The notes below the pieces were generated by a model, which saw only the letters and a program-made list of their open reading frames with translations, did no database searches and was not told the DNA's origin. From Heyndrickxia sporothermodurans (GTDB taxonomy: Bacteria > Bacillota > Bacilli > Bacillales > Bacillaceae_C), in assembly GCF_016785185.1 (NCBI RefSeq), contig NZ_JAEKDY010000042.1: a DNA stretch of 27,181 nt; one strand, written 5' to 3'. Position 1 is the first letter of the stretch. Every line of letters starts with the position of its first letter. A program made the position numbers and the translations under genes. Positions 6,329 to 14,321 of this stretch are shown one piece after another.

Positions 6329-7925
6329 GTTTAGCACCTGCCACTTCTAAAAGAGCCTCTTGGAATTCCTTCTCTGCCAGTTTCTTTTGTAAATCCGAAA
6401 CATATTTTTCTAACATCCCTTGCTGAAAACGAAGTTTTGTTGTGTAAATGCTCTTATCATTATCAAGAGTATTTAATTCTTGTTCGACTCTTTCGAGCCT
6501 TGCTTCGTAAACAGGCAAGTGTCTTGCGGATGCTATGAATTCATGACAGCCCAAGCATACTCCATCTTGTTCGCAGGGTTCACCACGCATTGGGTGATGT
6601 AAACACATACCATGAGGTAATAGCTCAATCTTTAATGCTCTTCGCATTTTATCAACTTGATCAGTAGTAAGTCCTTTAAACGGATTTTCTTCGCCTTCCA
6701 ATGATTCCAGTACGATTTTATTGGTCGTTGTGACTGGAATTTCACCTGATAAAATATCCTTGATAACCTCTTGTTTTTGTCCTTTGGTATGGTCATAAGT
6801 CTCAGTCATCATAATAGACTTATGATTCATCATTTCAGCTACATCGTGGAGTTTCATTCCACCTTTAAGGGCATAAGTCGCAAATATATGTCTGAAATAG
6901 TGTTGTGTAAGTTTTAAAAGATTTCCTTTTTCATCACGCAAATCATGCTTTTTAATAAAGGGATTCAATCTTTTTGCTGTCCAGTTAGAGTGACTCGCAA
7001 TGGTGATTGGATCTTTTCTTCTGTTTGTATAAGTTAAGAAGAGATATGGTTCACCGAACTGCCTTATCAAAGGCTTTGAGTGTTTCTCTAAGGCTCTAAT
7101 TGCTTCAACTACTATTTCATTCGCAGGTCTTGTTACCCGTTCTGGCGTTTTTTGTGTTTTCGAAGTCAGATAAGTTATTTGGTACTCACCATTTATTACA
7201 CTTAAACAGCCTTCTTGAATTAGTACAACTTCACTTATACGAAGACCTAACTGAGTGGAAAGAAGGATACTTGCAGAAGTAAGGACATCCTCACCCTTTT
7301 CAAGCTGTTCTCTTGCCGTTTTAATTAGGCTGTTAATAACTTCTTCTTCGGGTAGAACCTTGTTGGTTACACCAAACTTCGTACCCTCTTTAAGCGTTTT
7401 GTTATTAATGATTAATTCATTGTATATGCTGTTTATTTTGGTAGTGTTTGTCGGCACTTCCCAATCTCTTTGGCCGCCTCGAATTAACAATTCTTTTACC
7501 ACTTGTGCCGATTTTTTAATACTCATTGGACTAAGAGGTGTTCCTCTTTCACTAATGGCTTTAAGCAAGTATTGAAAGTATTCTCGGATCGTGTTGTCCG
7601 TAAAGTCTTGAAAAGACTCAATACTATGATTTTCATTTAAAAAGTCAATAAGTTGCTTAAAAGCTGAATGCTTCCGTTTCACTGAATTGAAACCGTTCAT
7701 GAGTAATTCCGAATGAATATACTTTTTAATCGTAATCTTGATAGATTCCCATTGACTAAAAGAAGTAAAGTCTATTCGAAATTTGGCATCATTCCAATGT
7801 GGAGCTTCCACAAAGCCTTTAAAGTCCCAAATATCATCTGAGAATTTGTTATTGCCACAACGAGCTTCTTTTACAGATTTAGACGGTGTGTAGTCAACCA
7901 AAGGCAAGTTATTGTTTATTGTCAT
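6318..7925 (-). CDS. tyrosine recombinase C, copy 2
   Basis: This is an identical 535-aa recombinase with an intact R-K-HxxR-H-Y set (R229, K256, H342/R345, H368, Y377), four-Cys cluster and C-terminal coiled coil. It overlaps recombinase B by four bases and the tnpC-like gene by 11 bases, as in copy 1. Confidence 0.85.
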   Translation of the reverse strand: MTINNNLPLVDYTPSKSVKEARCGNNKFSDDIWDFKGFVEAPHWNDAKFRIDFTSFSQWESIKITIKKYIHSELLMNGFNSVKRKHSAFKQLIDFLNENHSIESFQDFTDNTIREYFQYLLKAISERGTPLSPMSIKKSAQVVKELLIRGGQRDWEVPTNTTKINSIYNELIINNKTLKEGTKFGVTNKVLPEEEVINSLIKTAREQLEKGEDVLTSASILLSTQLGLRISEVVLIQEGCLSVINGEYQITYLTSKTQKTPERVTRPANEIVVEAIRALEKHSKPLIRQFGEPYLFLTYTNRRKDPITIASHSNWTAKRLNPFIKKHDLRDEKGNLLKLTQHYFRHIFATYALKGGMKLHDVAEMMNHKSIMMTETYDHTKGQKQEVIKDILSGEIPVTTTNKIVLESLEGEENPFKGLTTDQVDKMRRALKIELLPHGMCLHHPMRGEPCEQDGVCLGCHEFIASARHLPVYEARLERVEQELNTLDNDKSIYTTKLRFQQGMLEKYVSDLQKKLAEKEFQEALLEVAGAKHDE

Positions 7926-9361
7926 TTGACCATCACCCCTTGTTGAAGGGCTTCTAAACGGCTGACAATCACTTCTAAAGCCTTCTCAGTCTCGTTTAAG
8001 AGGTAATCACTACCCATGAGGTCTTGTGCCATATATCGTTCCTTATCTGCCCTTATACGCCCCAAATGATCCTTATGAACTTCAAGGAATTCAGGAGTGG
8101 TAATAAACTTCGGGCAAAATAAACAAGCATTTGGCTTTTTACAATTTACAACCTTTTTGTTTATCGGTTTAGTACATACACCATCTGGAAGCTGTGCCAT
8201 TAAGCGTTTTTCGGTATCAAGTTTTTTACCACTTTCATCTACAATGTCATCAACCTTACGTTCTACAAGTCCAATAAAACCAATCTTTTTATACTCTTTC
8301 GTGAGTTTGTCATTTCGGACTTTGGCATATAGGCGAGTAGAGTGCATAGACTCATGCCCCAAATACTGCATAACCTCAAACGTACTAAGACCGTTATTTA
8401 GAAGATCGGTTCCAATTTGATGACGGAATTGGTGAAACGTTATTACCGCCAAATCACCGTTGCTATCCCGAATATCAAACCGTTTAATAAACTTATCTCT
8501 CAACCAATCCCTTGCAGTTACTTGTCTCAAAGGCTTGTATTTCTTGTTTATAGGTTGAAAATAATAAAATAATTTGTCGGTCTTCAATTCAGAACGAAGT
8601 TCTTCCGTAGCTTGAATTAACATTTTAATTGCTACCGAAACCTCTTTGCTAACAGGAATAAACCTTTCGGTCTCATTTTTGGAACTAACTACTTCCAGAA
8701 GATATTTCTTCAATAAGTCTCTTCTTAAACAGTCTTTATTTAAGTTTAAAGCCTCTGTTAAACGTACTCCTGTATGTCTAACGACAGTAACTAAAGTCCA
8801 AAGAACAACATCATTTAAGCATTCTAAAGTTGGCTGTAATGTTGATTTCATTTGGCGAAGTGAAGAATCAATCGAATCCATTACATTGTCATCAATAAGC
8901 ATACTTTTCAACGAGTCCTCTGTTTGTAAAGTACGTTGTTCAGTTCCATCAAACACTTCGTAAAGTGGAAATCCACCCCACTCAAAGAGTTGACCATGCT
9001 TAATATGATGTTTCAATGAAGCTAACGATATAGCTCTCGTTTGCGGTTTATTTACATTTGCTAATAGGTAGTGAATAAACCCTTCTACAATATCAAATGT
9101 AAGTTCCTCAAACGTATCAAGAACAATATCATAACCCTCTAAATACTCAAAGAATACCTCTAACGAATAGTTGTATCTGTGTAATGTTGAGAGTTTAAGC
9201 CTACCAATTGTAATCGACTCTTTTGTAATCTTCTTAATCGTTTCCTTAAACCATTCATTCGGTAAAAAATCAAACCGAAATGTGTAAGGAGACAAATCCT
9301 CACTTGCAGGAAATACCCAAGTGTCTTTACTCATATCAATAAGAGGAAGTACATTAGTCAA
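7922..9361 (-). CDS. tyrosine recombinase B, copy 2
   Basis: This is an identical recombinase read from the TTG at 9361 (479 aa; GTG at 9370 is the longer alternative). The catalytic residues and the four-Cys cluster are all retained. It is coupled to recombinase A by the TTGACTAA overlap. Confidence 0.85.
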   Translation of the reverse strand: MTNVLPLIDMSKDTWVFPASEDLSPYTFRFDFLPNEWFKETIKKITKESITIGRLKLSTLHRYNYSLEVFFEYLEGYDIVLDTFEELTFDIVEGFIHYLLANVNKPQTRAISLASLKHHIKHGQLFEWGGFPLYEVFDGTEQRTLQTEDSLKSMLIDDNVMDSIDSSLRQMKSTLQPTLECLNDVVLWTLVTVVRHTGVRLTEALNLNKDCLRRDLLKKYLLEVVSSKNETERFIPVSKEVSVAIKMLIQATEELRSELKTDKLFYYFQPINKKYKPLRQVTARDWLRDKFIKRFDIRDSNGDLAVITFHQFRHQIGTDLLNNGLSTFEVMQYLGHESMHSTRLYAKVRNDKLTKEYKKIGFIGLVERKVDDIVDESGKKLDTEKRLMAQLPDGVCTKPINKKVVNCKKPNACLFCPKFITTPEFLEVHKDHLGRIRADKERYMAQDLMGSDYLLNETEKALEVIVSRLEALQQGVMVK

Positions 9362-10463
9362 GTAGCTCACCCCTCTTACTTTCTAAATAACGCTCATGAG
9401 CCATTGCTAATGTCTTAACAGAAGGCTTTGCGTATTTAGCTGTAGTAGCGATGCTCTGATGTCCTAATCGTTCTCTTATGACATTTACATCCACTCCAAT
9501 ATCCTGTAATTCGGAAGCGTGTGTATGTCTCAAAGAATGTGGTGTTAAACGGAAGTATTCAATTCCACTTTCCTCTTGAATTTCATTTAACACATCTTCC
9601 ACCGAGGTTCTACCAATCGGTTCTCCTAAATTACTCGTAGAGTGTGACACAAAGATATAATCAATATCATCTTTTTGAGGGCGATGGAATAGAACATAAT
9701 CCTCTAACGCCTGTAACAATTTCCATGACACAGGTATGGTTCTTTCGCCTGATTTCAATTGCCTATCAAGGGGTTCATTTTCCCTCTCAATTAGATAAAT
9801 ATTACCTGTTTTCTCTGTTGGATCAGGATAGTCATAATCACTAATTCTAAGGTGTAATAGCTCAGACACCCTAAATCCCGTTTCATATAACACTCGAAAC
9901 ATCAGCTTGTTCCGAAACATTAAAGATTCGTTTTTCCCCCAAAGCATATCAACAGCTTGGTAATACTTCTGCACCGTATTAGAATATAGTCTCTTTCTGT
10001 CACTTTTCTTTTTTAACTTTCTTCTAAAGTAACTTTGAAGACCTTTATCCCAATTCTTCGTTACATGACGTAAATAACCTCTGTTCTGATGTGGTGCATA
10101 GCCTCTTACTTTGACTAATGGTGATTCTTCTACAAATCCCCCAATAGCTTCAAAGTGTCTGAAAAACGAGCTTAATGTTGCCAAGTATCTATTAAGCGTT
10201 GCAGGGGCAACTCTCCCACTTGGTTTTCTGCTGTCGATGTATTCAATGAAACTGGTTATGGATGATGGCTTCACTTCATAGAACTTTAACCCTTCCCGTT
10301 CAAGCCATAGATAGAAGATCTTCAAATCATCTAAATAACTTTTTACCGTATTGGGTGACAATCCTTTGCTTTCCAGAGTATTCGTAAAATCTAAAACCTC
10401 TGAAATAATCCTCATGTTAGAATCCACTAACACAAAGGATGACAGGGTTTTTTCAACCTTCAA
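9354..10463 (-). CDS. tnpA: tyrosine recombinase A, copy 2
   Basis: This is an identical 369-aa recombinase read from the TTG at 10463. Unlike copy 1, its upstream neighbour is ssb, 254 bases away and in the same direction, so readthrough from the rpsF-ssb promoter can enter this operon. The ribosome site GGAGGGG and the candidate leader peptide (10460-10495) are also present. Confidence 0.85.
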   Translation of the reverse strand: MKVEKTLSSFVLVDSNMRIISEVLDFTNTLESKGLSPNTVKSYLDDLKIFYLWLEREGLKFYEVKPSSITSFIEYIDSRKPSGRVAPATLNRYLATLSSFFRHFEAIGGFVEESPLVKVRGYAPHQNRGYLRHVTKNWDKGLQSYFRRKLKKKSDRKRLYSNTVQKYYQAVDMLWGKNESLMFRNKLMFRVLYETGFRVSELLHLRISDYDYPDPTEKTGNIYLIERENEPLDRQLKSGERTIPVSWKLLQALEDYVLFHRPQKDDIDYIFVSHSTSNLGEPIGRTSVEDVLNEIQEESGIEYFRLTPHSLRHTHASELQDIGVDVNVIRERLGHQSIATTAKYAKPSVKTLAMAHERYLESKRGELLD

Positions 10464-10522
10464 GGCACTCCCCTCCACTCAAAGGAGAAAGGCAAATAGC
10501 CTCCTCCATATCAGAATTACAC

Positions 10523-10540
10523 ATTACACACAGTATAACA
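10523..10540 (-). promoter_or_regulatory. recombinase operon promoter, copy 2
   Basis: The extended -10 TGTTATACT (10532-10540) abuts the iteron at 10523-10531, as in copy 1. Confidence 0.45.
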
Positions 10541-10706
10541 CATAATCCCCTTGAGTAGTGAGAGTTTTCAATAGATTACACACAAGGAATTAAAGGTATA
10601 AATAATCCCCTAAATCCTTTGGAATACCTTTTAAAGATTACACACTGTTAAATAGACACAACCCCTTGATAGATAAGGTGTTTAATGTAGTTTACACATT
10701 ACACAC
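10523..10706. repeat. right-end iterons, copy 2
   Basis: ATTACACAC occurs at 10523-10531, 10575-10583, 10637-10645 and 10698-10706, ending 11 bases before the stop codon of ssb. Confidence 0.75.
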
Positions 10707-10714
10707 ACTTACAC

Positions 10715-10729
10715 TTCTCAAAATGGAAG
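10715..10729. repeat. ssb-tail core at the element/ssb junction
   Basis: TTCTCAAAATGGAAG is shared with 5351-5365. The match to the inter-copy junction stops at 10729, inside the SSB Leu codon, so the real crossover lies at or left of this base. Its left limit cannot be set without an empty site. Confidence 0.7.
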
Positions 10730-11221
10730 ATCATCATCTGAGATGTCAATCGGTTGACCATCATTTGAAAATGGATCTTCATCTACTCGTGTATATCCTT
10801 GGTTTCGTTGATTCTGATTTTGGTTGAATGGTGTGTTTTGATTTCCTTGACCACCGCCATAAAAATCATTGTTGCCGCCACGATTAGGGTTAGCATTAGC
10901 ATTTCTTGGTTCTAGGAATTGAACACTTTCTGCCACTACTTCAGTAACATATACGCGTTTTCCATCTTGTCCTTCATAATTACGAGTTTGCAAACGACCG
11001 TCAACACCTGCTAGACTTCCCTTTTTCAAGAAGTTCGCAACGTTTTCCGCCGGTTTACGCCATACTACACAATTAATAAAGTCTGCTTCCCTTTCACCTT
11101 GTTGATTCGTAAACGTACGATTCACAGCAAGAGTAAAAGTGGCAACAGCAACCCCACTTGGAGTATATCGTAAGTCTGGATCTTTCGTTAATCGACCTAC
11201 TAATACGACTCGGTTCATCAT
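10718..11221 (-). CDS. ssb: single-stranded DNA-binding protein SSB (SsbA)
   Basis: This essential tetrameric ssDNA-binding protein acts in replication, recombination and repair. It is 167 aa from the ATG at 11221, which sits nine bases after GGAAGGGG; a TTG at 11230 abuts that site and is unlikely. The OB fold spans about residues 1-105, followed by a Gly/Asn/Gln-rich linker and the acidic tip DISDDDLPF that recruits partner proteins. The tip is complete, although its last three residues and stop lie in the core shared with the mobile element. It follows rpsF after a parS site. In Bacillus rpsR follows; here the element array follows. Confidence 0.95.
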   Translation of the reverse strand: MMNRVVLVGRLTKDPDLRYTPSGVAVATFTLAVNRTFTNQQGEREADFINCVVWRKPAENVANFLKKGSLAGVDGRLQTRNYEGQDGKRVYVTEVVAESVQFLEPRNANANPNRGGNNDFYGGGQGNQNTPFNQNQNQRNQGYTRVDEDPFSNDGQPIDISDDDLPF

Positions 11222-11251
11222 CAGAATCAACCCCTTCCTTTTTAAAAACTA

Positions 11252-11267
11252 TGTTCCACGTGAAACA
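11252..11267. promoter_or_regulatory. parS site between rpsF and ssb
   Basis: TGTTCCACGTGAAACA fits the Bacillus parS consensus TGTTNCACGTGAAACA. It would load Spo0J and, through it, SMC. It lies about 4.7 kb from the second parS in spo0J and 0.5 kb from the mobile element array. Confidence 0.85.
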
Positions 11268-11285
11268 TAGCTATCATTTATATAA

Positions 11286-11573
11286 TTACTCTTCTTCTTT
11301 AATGACGATGTGACGGATAATGTCGCCACTGATCTTAGCAAGACGGTCAAATTCTTGAACCGCTTCTGGGTTAGCATTTACAGTTACGAGACGGTAAAAA
11401 CCATCACGGAAGTCTTCGATTTCATACGCAAGACGACGCTTACCCCAGTCTTTAGATTCGATGATTTCCGCACCTTGAGTTGTTAAAACGTTATCGAAAC
11501 GTTCAACGAGAGCTTTTTTAGCTTCATCCTCAATATTTGGACGGATAATGTACATAATTTCGTACTTTTTCAT
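11286..11573 (-). CDS. rpsF: 30S ribosomal protein S6
   Basis: This 95-aa protein is the usual length for Bacillus S6. It binds the central domain of 16S rRNA as a heterodimer with S18. The N terminus (MKKYEIMYIIRPN) and the central stretch DWGKRRLAYEI are family hallmarks. AAGGAGGTGACAGAAAG precedes the ATG. It is the first gene of the rpsF-ssb(-rpsR) operon, 55 bases plus a parS site ahead of ssb. Its leader can hide the ribosome site (11585-11625), so it is probably controlled by the S6:S18 complex. Confidence 0.97.
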   Translation of the reverse strand: MKKYEIMYIIRPNIEDEAKKALVERFDNVLTTQGAEIIESKDWGKRRLAYEIEDFRDGFYRLVTVNANPEAVQEFDRLAKISGDIIRHIVIKEEE

Positions 11574-11584
11574 CTTTCTGTCAC

Positions 11585-11625
11585 CTCCTTATGGACTATG
11601 CGGCCCTTTTAATAAGGGCAAGGAG
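11585..11625 (-). promoter_or_regulatory. S6:S18 ribosomal protein leader
   Basis: On the minus strand CTCCTT (11620-11625) can pair with AAGGAG (11585-11590), the ribosome site of rpsF. Inside it is a GCCCTT/AAGGGC hairpin (11614-11619 with 11603-11608), followed by a CCG (11601-11603). Known rpsF leaders have a bulged CCG mimicking the S6:S18 site on 16S rRNA. The match is by structure recalled from that class. Confidence 0.65.
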
Positions 11626-11661
11626 CAATGTTTAATATACGTTCATTACTCACAAGTAGTA

Positions 11662-11690
11662 ATTATAGCACATCAACTAGCCATGTGCAA
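11662..11690 (-). promoter_or_regulatory. rpsF operon promoter
   Basis: TTGCAC (11685-11690), 17-base spacer and TATAAT (11662-11667) predict a leader of about 80 bases before rpsF, containing the S6:S18 hairpin. Confidence 0.8.
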
Positions 11691-11793
11691 CGGATGTCCA
11701 ATCTTTTATATCAATCTTGTTTCAATTATCATAACACAAACATTTGTTCGCGTAAAGTGTTTATCATACTTTTCCTTTGAAAATATCTTTTAC

Positions 11794-11821
11794 AAAAAAA
11801 GGCAGTGCAAAAAGCACCACC
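11794..11821 (-). terminator. Rho-independent terminator of ychF
   Basis: GGTGGTGC and GCACTGCC form an 8-bp stem (two G-U pairs) with a short T loop, followed by seven T on the minus strand, about 15 bases after the ychF stop. Confidence 0.75.
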
Positions 11822-11835
11822 TTACTTTTTTATTC

Positions 11836-12936
11836 TTACACATTAAATCTAAAATGCATAACATCTCCATCTTGTACAAGGTATTCTTTTCCTTCTAGAC
11901 GAACCTTTCCAGCCTCTTTTGCTGCAGTCATTGAGCCGCCAGCAATTAGATCGTCAAATGAAACTGTTTCCGCACGAATGAAACCTTTTTCAAAATCAGT
12001 ATGAATAATACCCGCACATTGTGGTGCCTTCATTCCTTTTTTAAATGTCCAGGCACGAACTTCTTGGACTCCGGCTGTAAAATAAGTCGCCAATCCAAGT
12101 AAGCTATAAGCAGCTTTAATTAATTGGTCCAACCCTGATTCTTCAATTCCTAGCTCTGAAAGGAACATTTCCTTTTCATCATCGTCTAATTCAGCAATCT
12201 CCTCTTCAATTTTTGCACAAATGACTATTACTTCTGCACCTTCATTAGCTGCATAGTCACGTACCTTTTGAAGATTTTTATTACTAGAAGGATCCGCAAC
12301 CTCATCTTCTCCGACATTAGCAACATAAAGAATTGGTTTGCTCGTTAACAAATGAAGGCCTTTTACAAGTTTTAATTGCTCATCCGTAAATTCAACTGAA
12401 CGAGCAGGTTTGTCCGATTCAAGTGCCTCTTTTAATTTAGTTAGCACTTCAAACTCTGCCACAGCTTCTTTATCCTTTTGCTTTGCCAATTTTTCAACAC
12501 GAACAATTCGTTTGTCTACTGTCTCTAAATCAGCTAAAACCAGTTCTAAGTTAATTGTTTCAATATCATCAATCGGATCGACTTTTCCGGATACGTGTGT
12601 AATATTTCCGTCCTCAAAGCAGCGAACAACATGACAAATAGCGTCTACTTGACGAATATGAGAAAGAAATTTATTTCCTAGTCCTTCTCCTTTACTTGCA
12701 CCTTTTACAATTCCCGCGATATCAGTAAATTCAAATGCTGTTGGAACAGTTTTCTTTGGTTGAACGAGTTCTGTTAATTTATTTAAACGTTCATCTGGAA
12801 CTTCTACGATCCCTACGTTTGGGTCAATTGTACAGAATGGATAGTTGGCAGATTCTGCTCCAGCTTTCGTAATTGCATTAAATAAAGTAGACTTACCGAC
12901 ATTTGGCAATCCTACGATCCCTGCTGTTAGTGCCAT
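11836..12936 (-). CDS. ychF: redox-regulated ATPase/GTPase YchF (YyaF)
   Basis: This 366-aa Obg-superfamily P-loop protein matches the length of Bacillus YyaF. The G1 loop GLPNVGKST is at residues 9-17. The usual NKxD base-specificity motif is replaced by NVGE, which is why family members favour ATP. A coiled-coil insertion follows and a TGS domain closes the protein. It associates with ribosomes and is linked to oxidative stress responses in other bacteria. AGAGGAG sits nine bases before the ATG. It is separated from the yyzM terminator upstream and has its own terminator, so it is probably monocistronic. Confidence 0.95.
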   Translation of the reverse strand: MALTAGIVGLPNVGKSTLFNAITKAGAESANYPFCTIDPNVGIVEVPDERLNKLTELVQPKKTVPTAFEFTDIAGIVKGASKGEGLGNKFLSHIRQVDAICHVVRCFEDGNITHVSGKVDPIDDIETINLELVLADLETVDKRIVRVEKLAKQKDKEAVAEFEVLTKLKEALESDKPARSVEFTDEQLKLVKGLHLLTSKPILYVANVGEDEVADPSSNKNLQKVRDYAANEGAEVIVICAKIEEEIAELDDDEKEMFLSELGIEESGLDQLIKAAYSLLGLATYFTAGVQEVRAWTFKKGMKAPQCAGIIHTDFEKGFIRAETVSFDDLIAGGSMTAAKEAGKVRLEGKEYLVQDGDVMHFRFNV

Positions 12937-13055
12937 TATGGGTCACTCCTCTTGAAAGAATATCTATATTATTAGATTGAATTTATCGTTTCTGCATACC
13001 TTTCACAATTATATGGATTATCCTAAAAAAGCGCAAGCATCATAGAATGTCCCAT

Positions 13056-13086
13056 AGAAAAAAGCATGAATCTATTCTTCATGCTT
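13056..13086 (-). terminator. terminator of the mscS-yyzM operon
   Basis: AAGCATGAA (13062-13070) pairs with TTCATGCTT (13078-13086), a 9-bp stem with a 7-base loop followed by a T run on the minus strand. The stem overlaps the last codons of yyzM. Confidence 0.8.
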
Positions 13087-13272
13087 TACTAATACTTTCT
13101 TCATTTTTCTAGAAAATTCCCTTCTAGGGATCATCACACTATGTCCGCATCCTTCACATTTAATACGGATATCCATTCCCATTCGAATGATTTTCCATCG
13201 GTTTGTTCCGCACGGATGCTGCTTTTTCATTTCGACAACATCATTAAGTCCAAATTCCTTTGGTTCCATCAT
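13072..13272 (-). CDS. yyzM: DUF951 family protein (YyzM)
   Basis: This 66-aa protein of unknown function is conserved at this locus in Firmicutes. It has a compact beta-rich fold with C21, C39 and C42 and nearby histidines (HPCG and CEGCGH), which suggests zinc binding. It begins immediately after the TAA of the MscS gene (TAA-ATG-ATG); the ribosome site AGGGGAG is inside that gene, so the two are coupled. Either ATG could be the start. Confidence 0.9.
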   Translation of the reverse strand: MMEPKEFGLNDVVEMKKQHPCGTNRWKIIRMGMDIRIKCEGCGHSVMIPRREFSRKMKKVLVKHEE

Positions 13273-14163
13273 TTACTCTCCCCTTACTTCTTCATTATTT
13301 CGTGAATACATGACAAGCTTCGGAAACGGAGCATGAATCCCATGCTGATCGAGAGTCTGTTTGACTTCCTTTCTAATCGCTCTAGCTATATACCAGTGCA
13401 TCATTGGGACCGTTTCGGCTATTATCCTTAATTGTATATCAGAAGTTCCTAATTTTTGAACACCGAGCAATTCCGGTTTATTAATGATTTCTTCATACTT
13501 ATCTTGAAGTCCTTCCAGTAACTCTTCGATAATTTCTTCCGCTCTTTCAATGTTTTGTTCATAAGGAATATTAATATCAACAACAGAAATACTGTTATTG
13601 ATCGAGTAATTTGTAACTTCGGTTATATTTCCGTTTGGAAGAATATGAACTTCCCCTGTCCAGCTTTTGATCTTTGTCGTTCGTAATCCAATTTCATCAA
13701 CGGTTCCCATAAACTTACCAACACCAACATAATCCCCAACCGAAAACTGATCTTCAAAAATAATGAAAAAACCGGAGATAATGTCTCGCACCAGACTTTG
13801 AGCACCAAATCCAACTGCTAAACCAACGATTCCTGCTCCCGCTAACAATCCTTTTACATCAATATTTAATGAAGATAGAATTGTTATTAAGGCAATAAAA
13901 TAAATCAAATAGGTTAAAACATTTTCCAAAAGCTTTAAAAGTGTGTTCTCCCTTCGCTCCGATACTCGTATTGGCGATTTAGCCCTTACTTTAAACACGT
14001 TTCGTATCGTTGCTCTTCCTATTCTAATCACAATAGATGCAACTACGAGAATAATAAATATTTTTAGAATCAATTCTCCTAAATGTATCCACAGTTCTCG
14101 ATCAAACAACTCTCCTGCAACTTTTTCAGTGGATTTTTCCAATGAATTCAATTCAAACACCAA
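13273..14163 (-). CDS. small-conductance mechanosensitive channel family protein (MscS)
   Basis: This membrane channel opens under tension to release solutes on osmotic downshock. Up to 296 aa. Hydrophobic segments lie near residues 31-50 and 78-98, followed by the Gly/Ala-rich pore helix (LLAGAGIVGLAVGFGAQSLV) and the MscS beta domain (FEDQFSVGDYV) with a mixed alpha/beta C terminus. The start is uncertain: TTG at 14163, GTG at 14160 or TTG at 14151, the last having the best spacing from AGGTTGG. It is cotranscribed with yyzM and divergent from yyaC. It resembles the YkuT-type channels of Bacillus. Confidence 0.9.
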   Translation of the reverse strand: MVFELNSLEKSTEKVAGELFDRELWIHLGELILKIFIILVVASIVIRIGRATIRNVFKVRAKSPIRVSERRENTLLKLLENVLTYLIYFIALITILSSLNIDVKGLLAGAGIVGLAVGFGAQSLVRDIISGFFIIFEDQFSVGDYVGVGKFMGTVDEIGLRTTKIKSWTGEVHILPNGNITEVTNYSINNSISVVDINIPYEQNIERAEEIIEELLEGLQDKYEEIINKPELLGVQKLGTSDIQLRIIAETVPMMHWYIARAIRKEVKQTLDQHGIHAPFPKLVMYSRNNEEVRGE

Positions 14164-14291
14164 CCTAAAAAAGATTCGATTCTAAAAAAATAGCATAAAA
14201 AGACATGCAGATAAACTAATAATCATAATAATTTTTTATTTTCCCCAAAACCTCTTCCTTTATGTATAGAAAAATAATTTCCTCCGTATAC

Positions 14292-14306
14292 TGTTAATAC
14301 TATTAA
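14292..14306. promoter_or_regulatory. palindrome upstream of yyaC
   Basis: GTTAATA-C-TATTAAC is a perfect 15-base inverted repeat directly before the yyaC ribosome site, possibly an operator. A GTATA at 14264 and GTATACT at 14286 weakly resemble a forespore sigma promoter. Confidence 0.3.
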
Positions 14307-14321
14307 CGAGGAGTGGACGAA

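Larger units (their letters stand above)
5365..10728 (-). mobile_element. Tn554/RIT-like element, copy 2 (right)
   Basis: This is the second unit, in the same orientation as copy 1 and joined to it without a spacer. Its right end runs into the 3' end of ssb: the shared sequence continues to 10729, inside the Leu codon of the SSB tail. Its left end abuts the right end of copy 1 at 5364/5365. Perfect agreement implies a very recent duplication, recombination between element ends, or an assembly effect from a circular form. Confidence 0.85.

Noticed and set aside
1..10728. Resistance genes, CRISPR arrays or tRNA targets in the element
   Set aside because: None were found: the only repeats are end iterons, and the insertion target is the ssb 3' end, not a tRNA.
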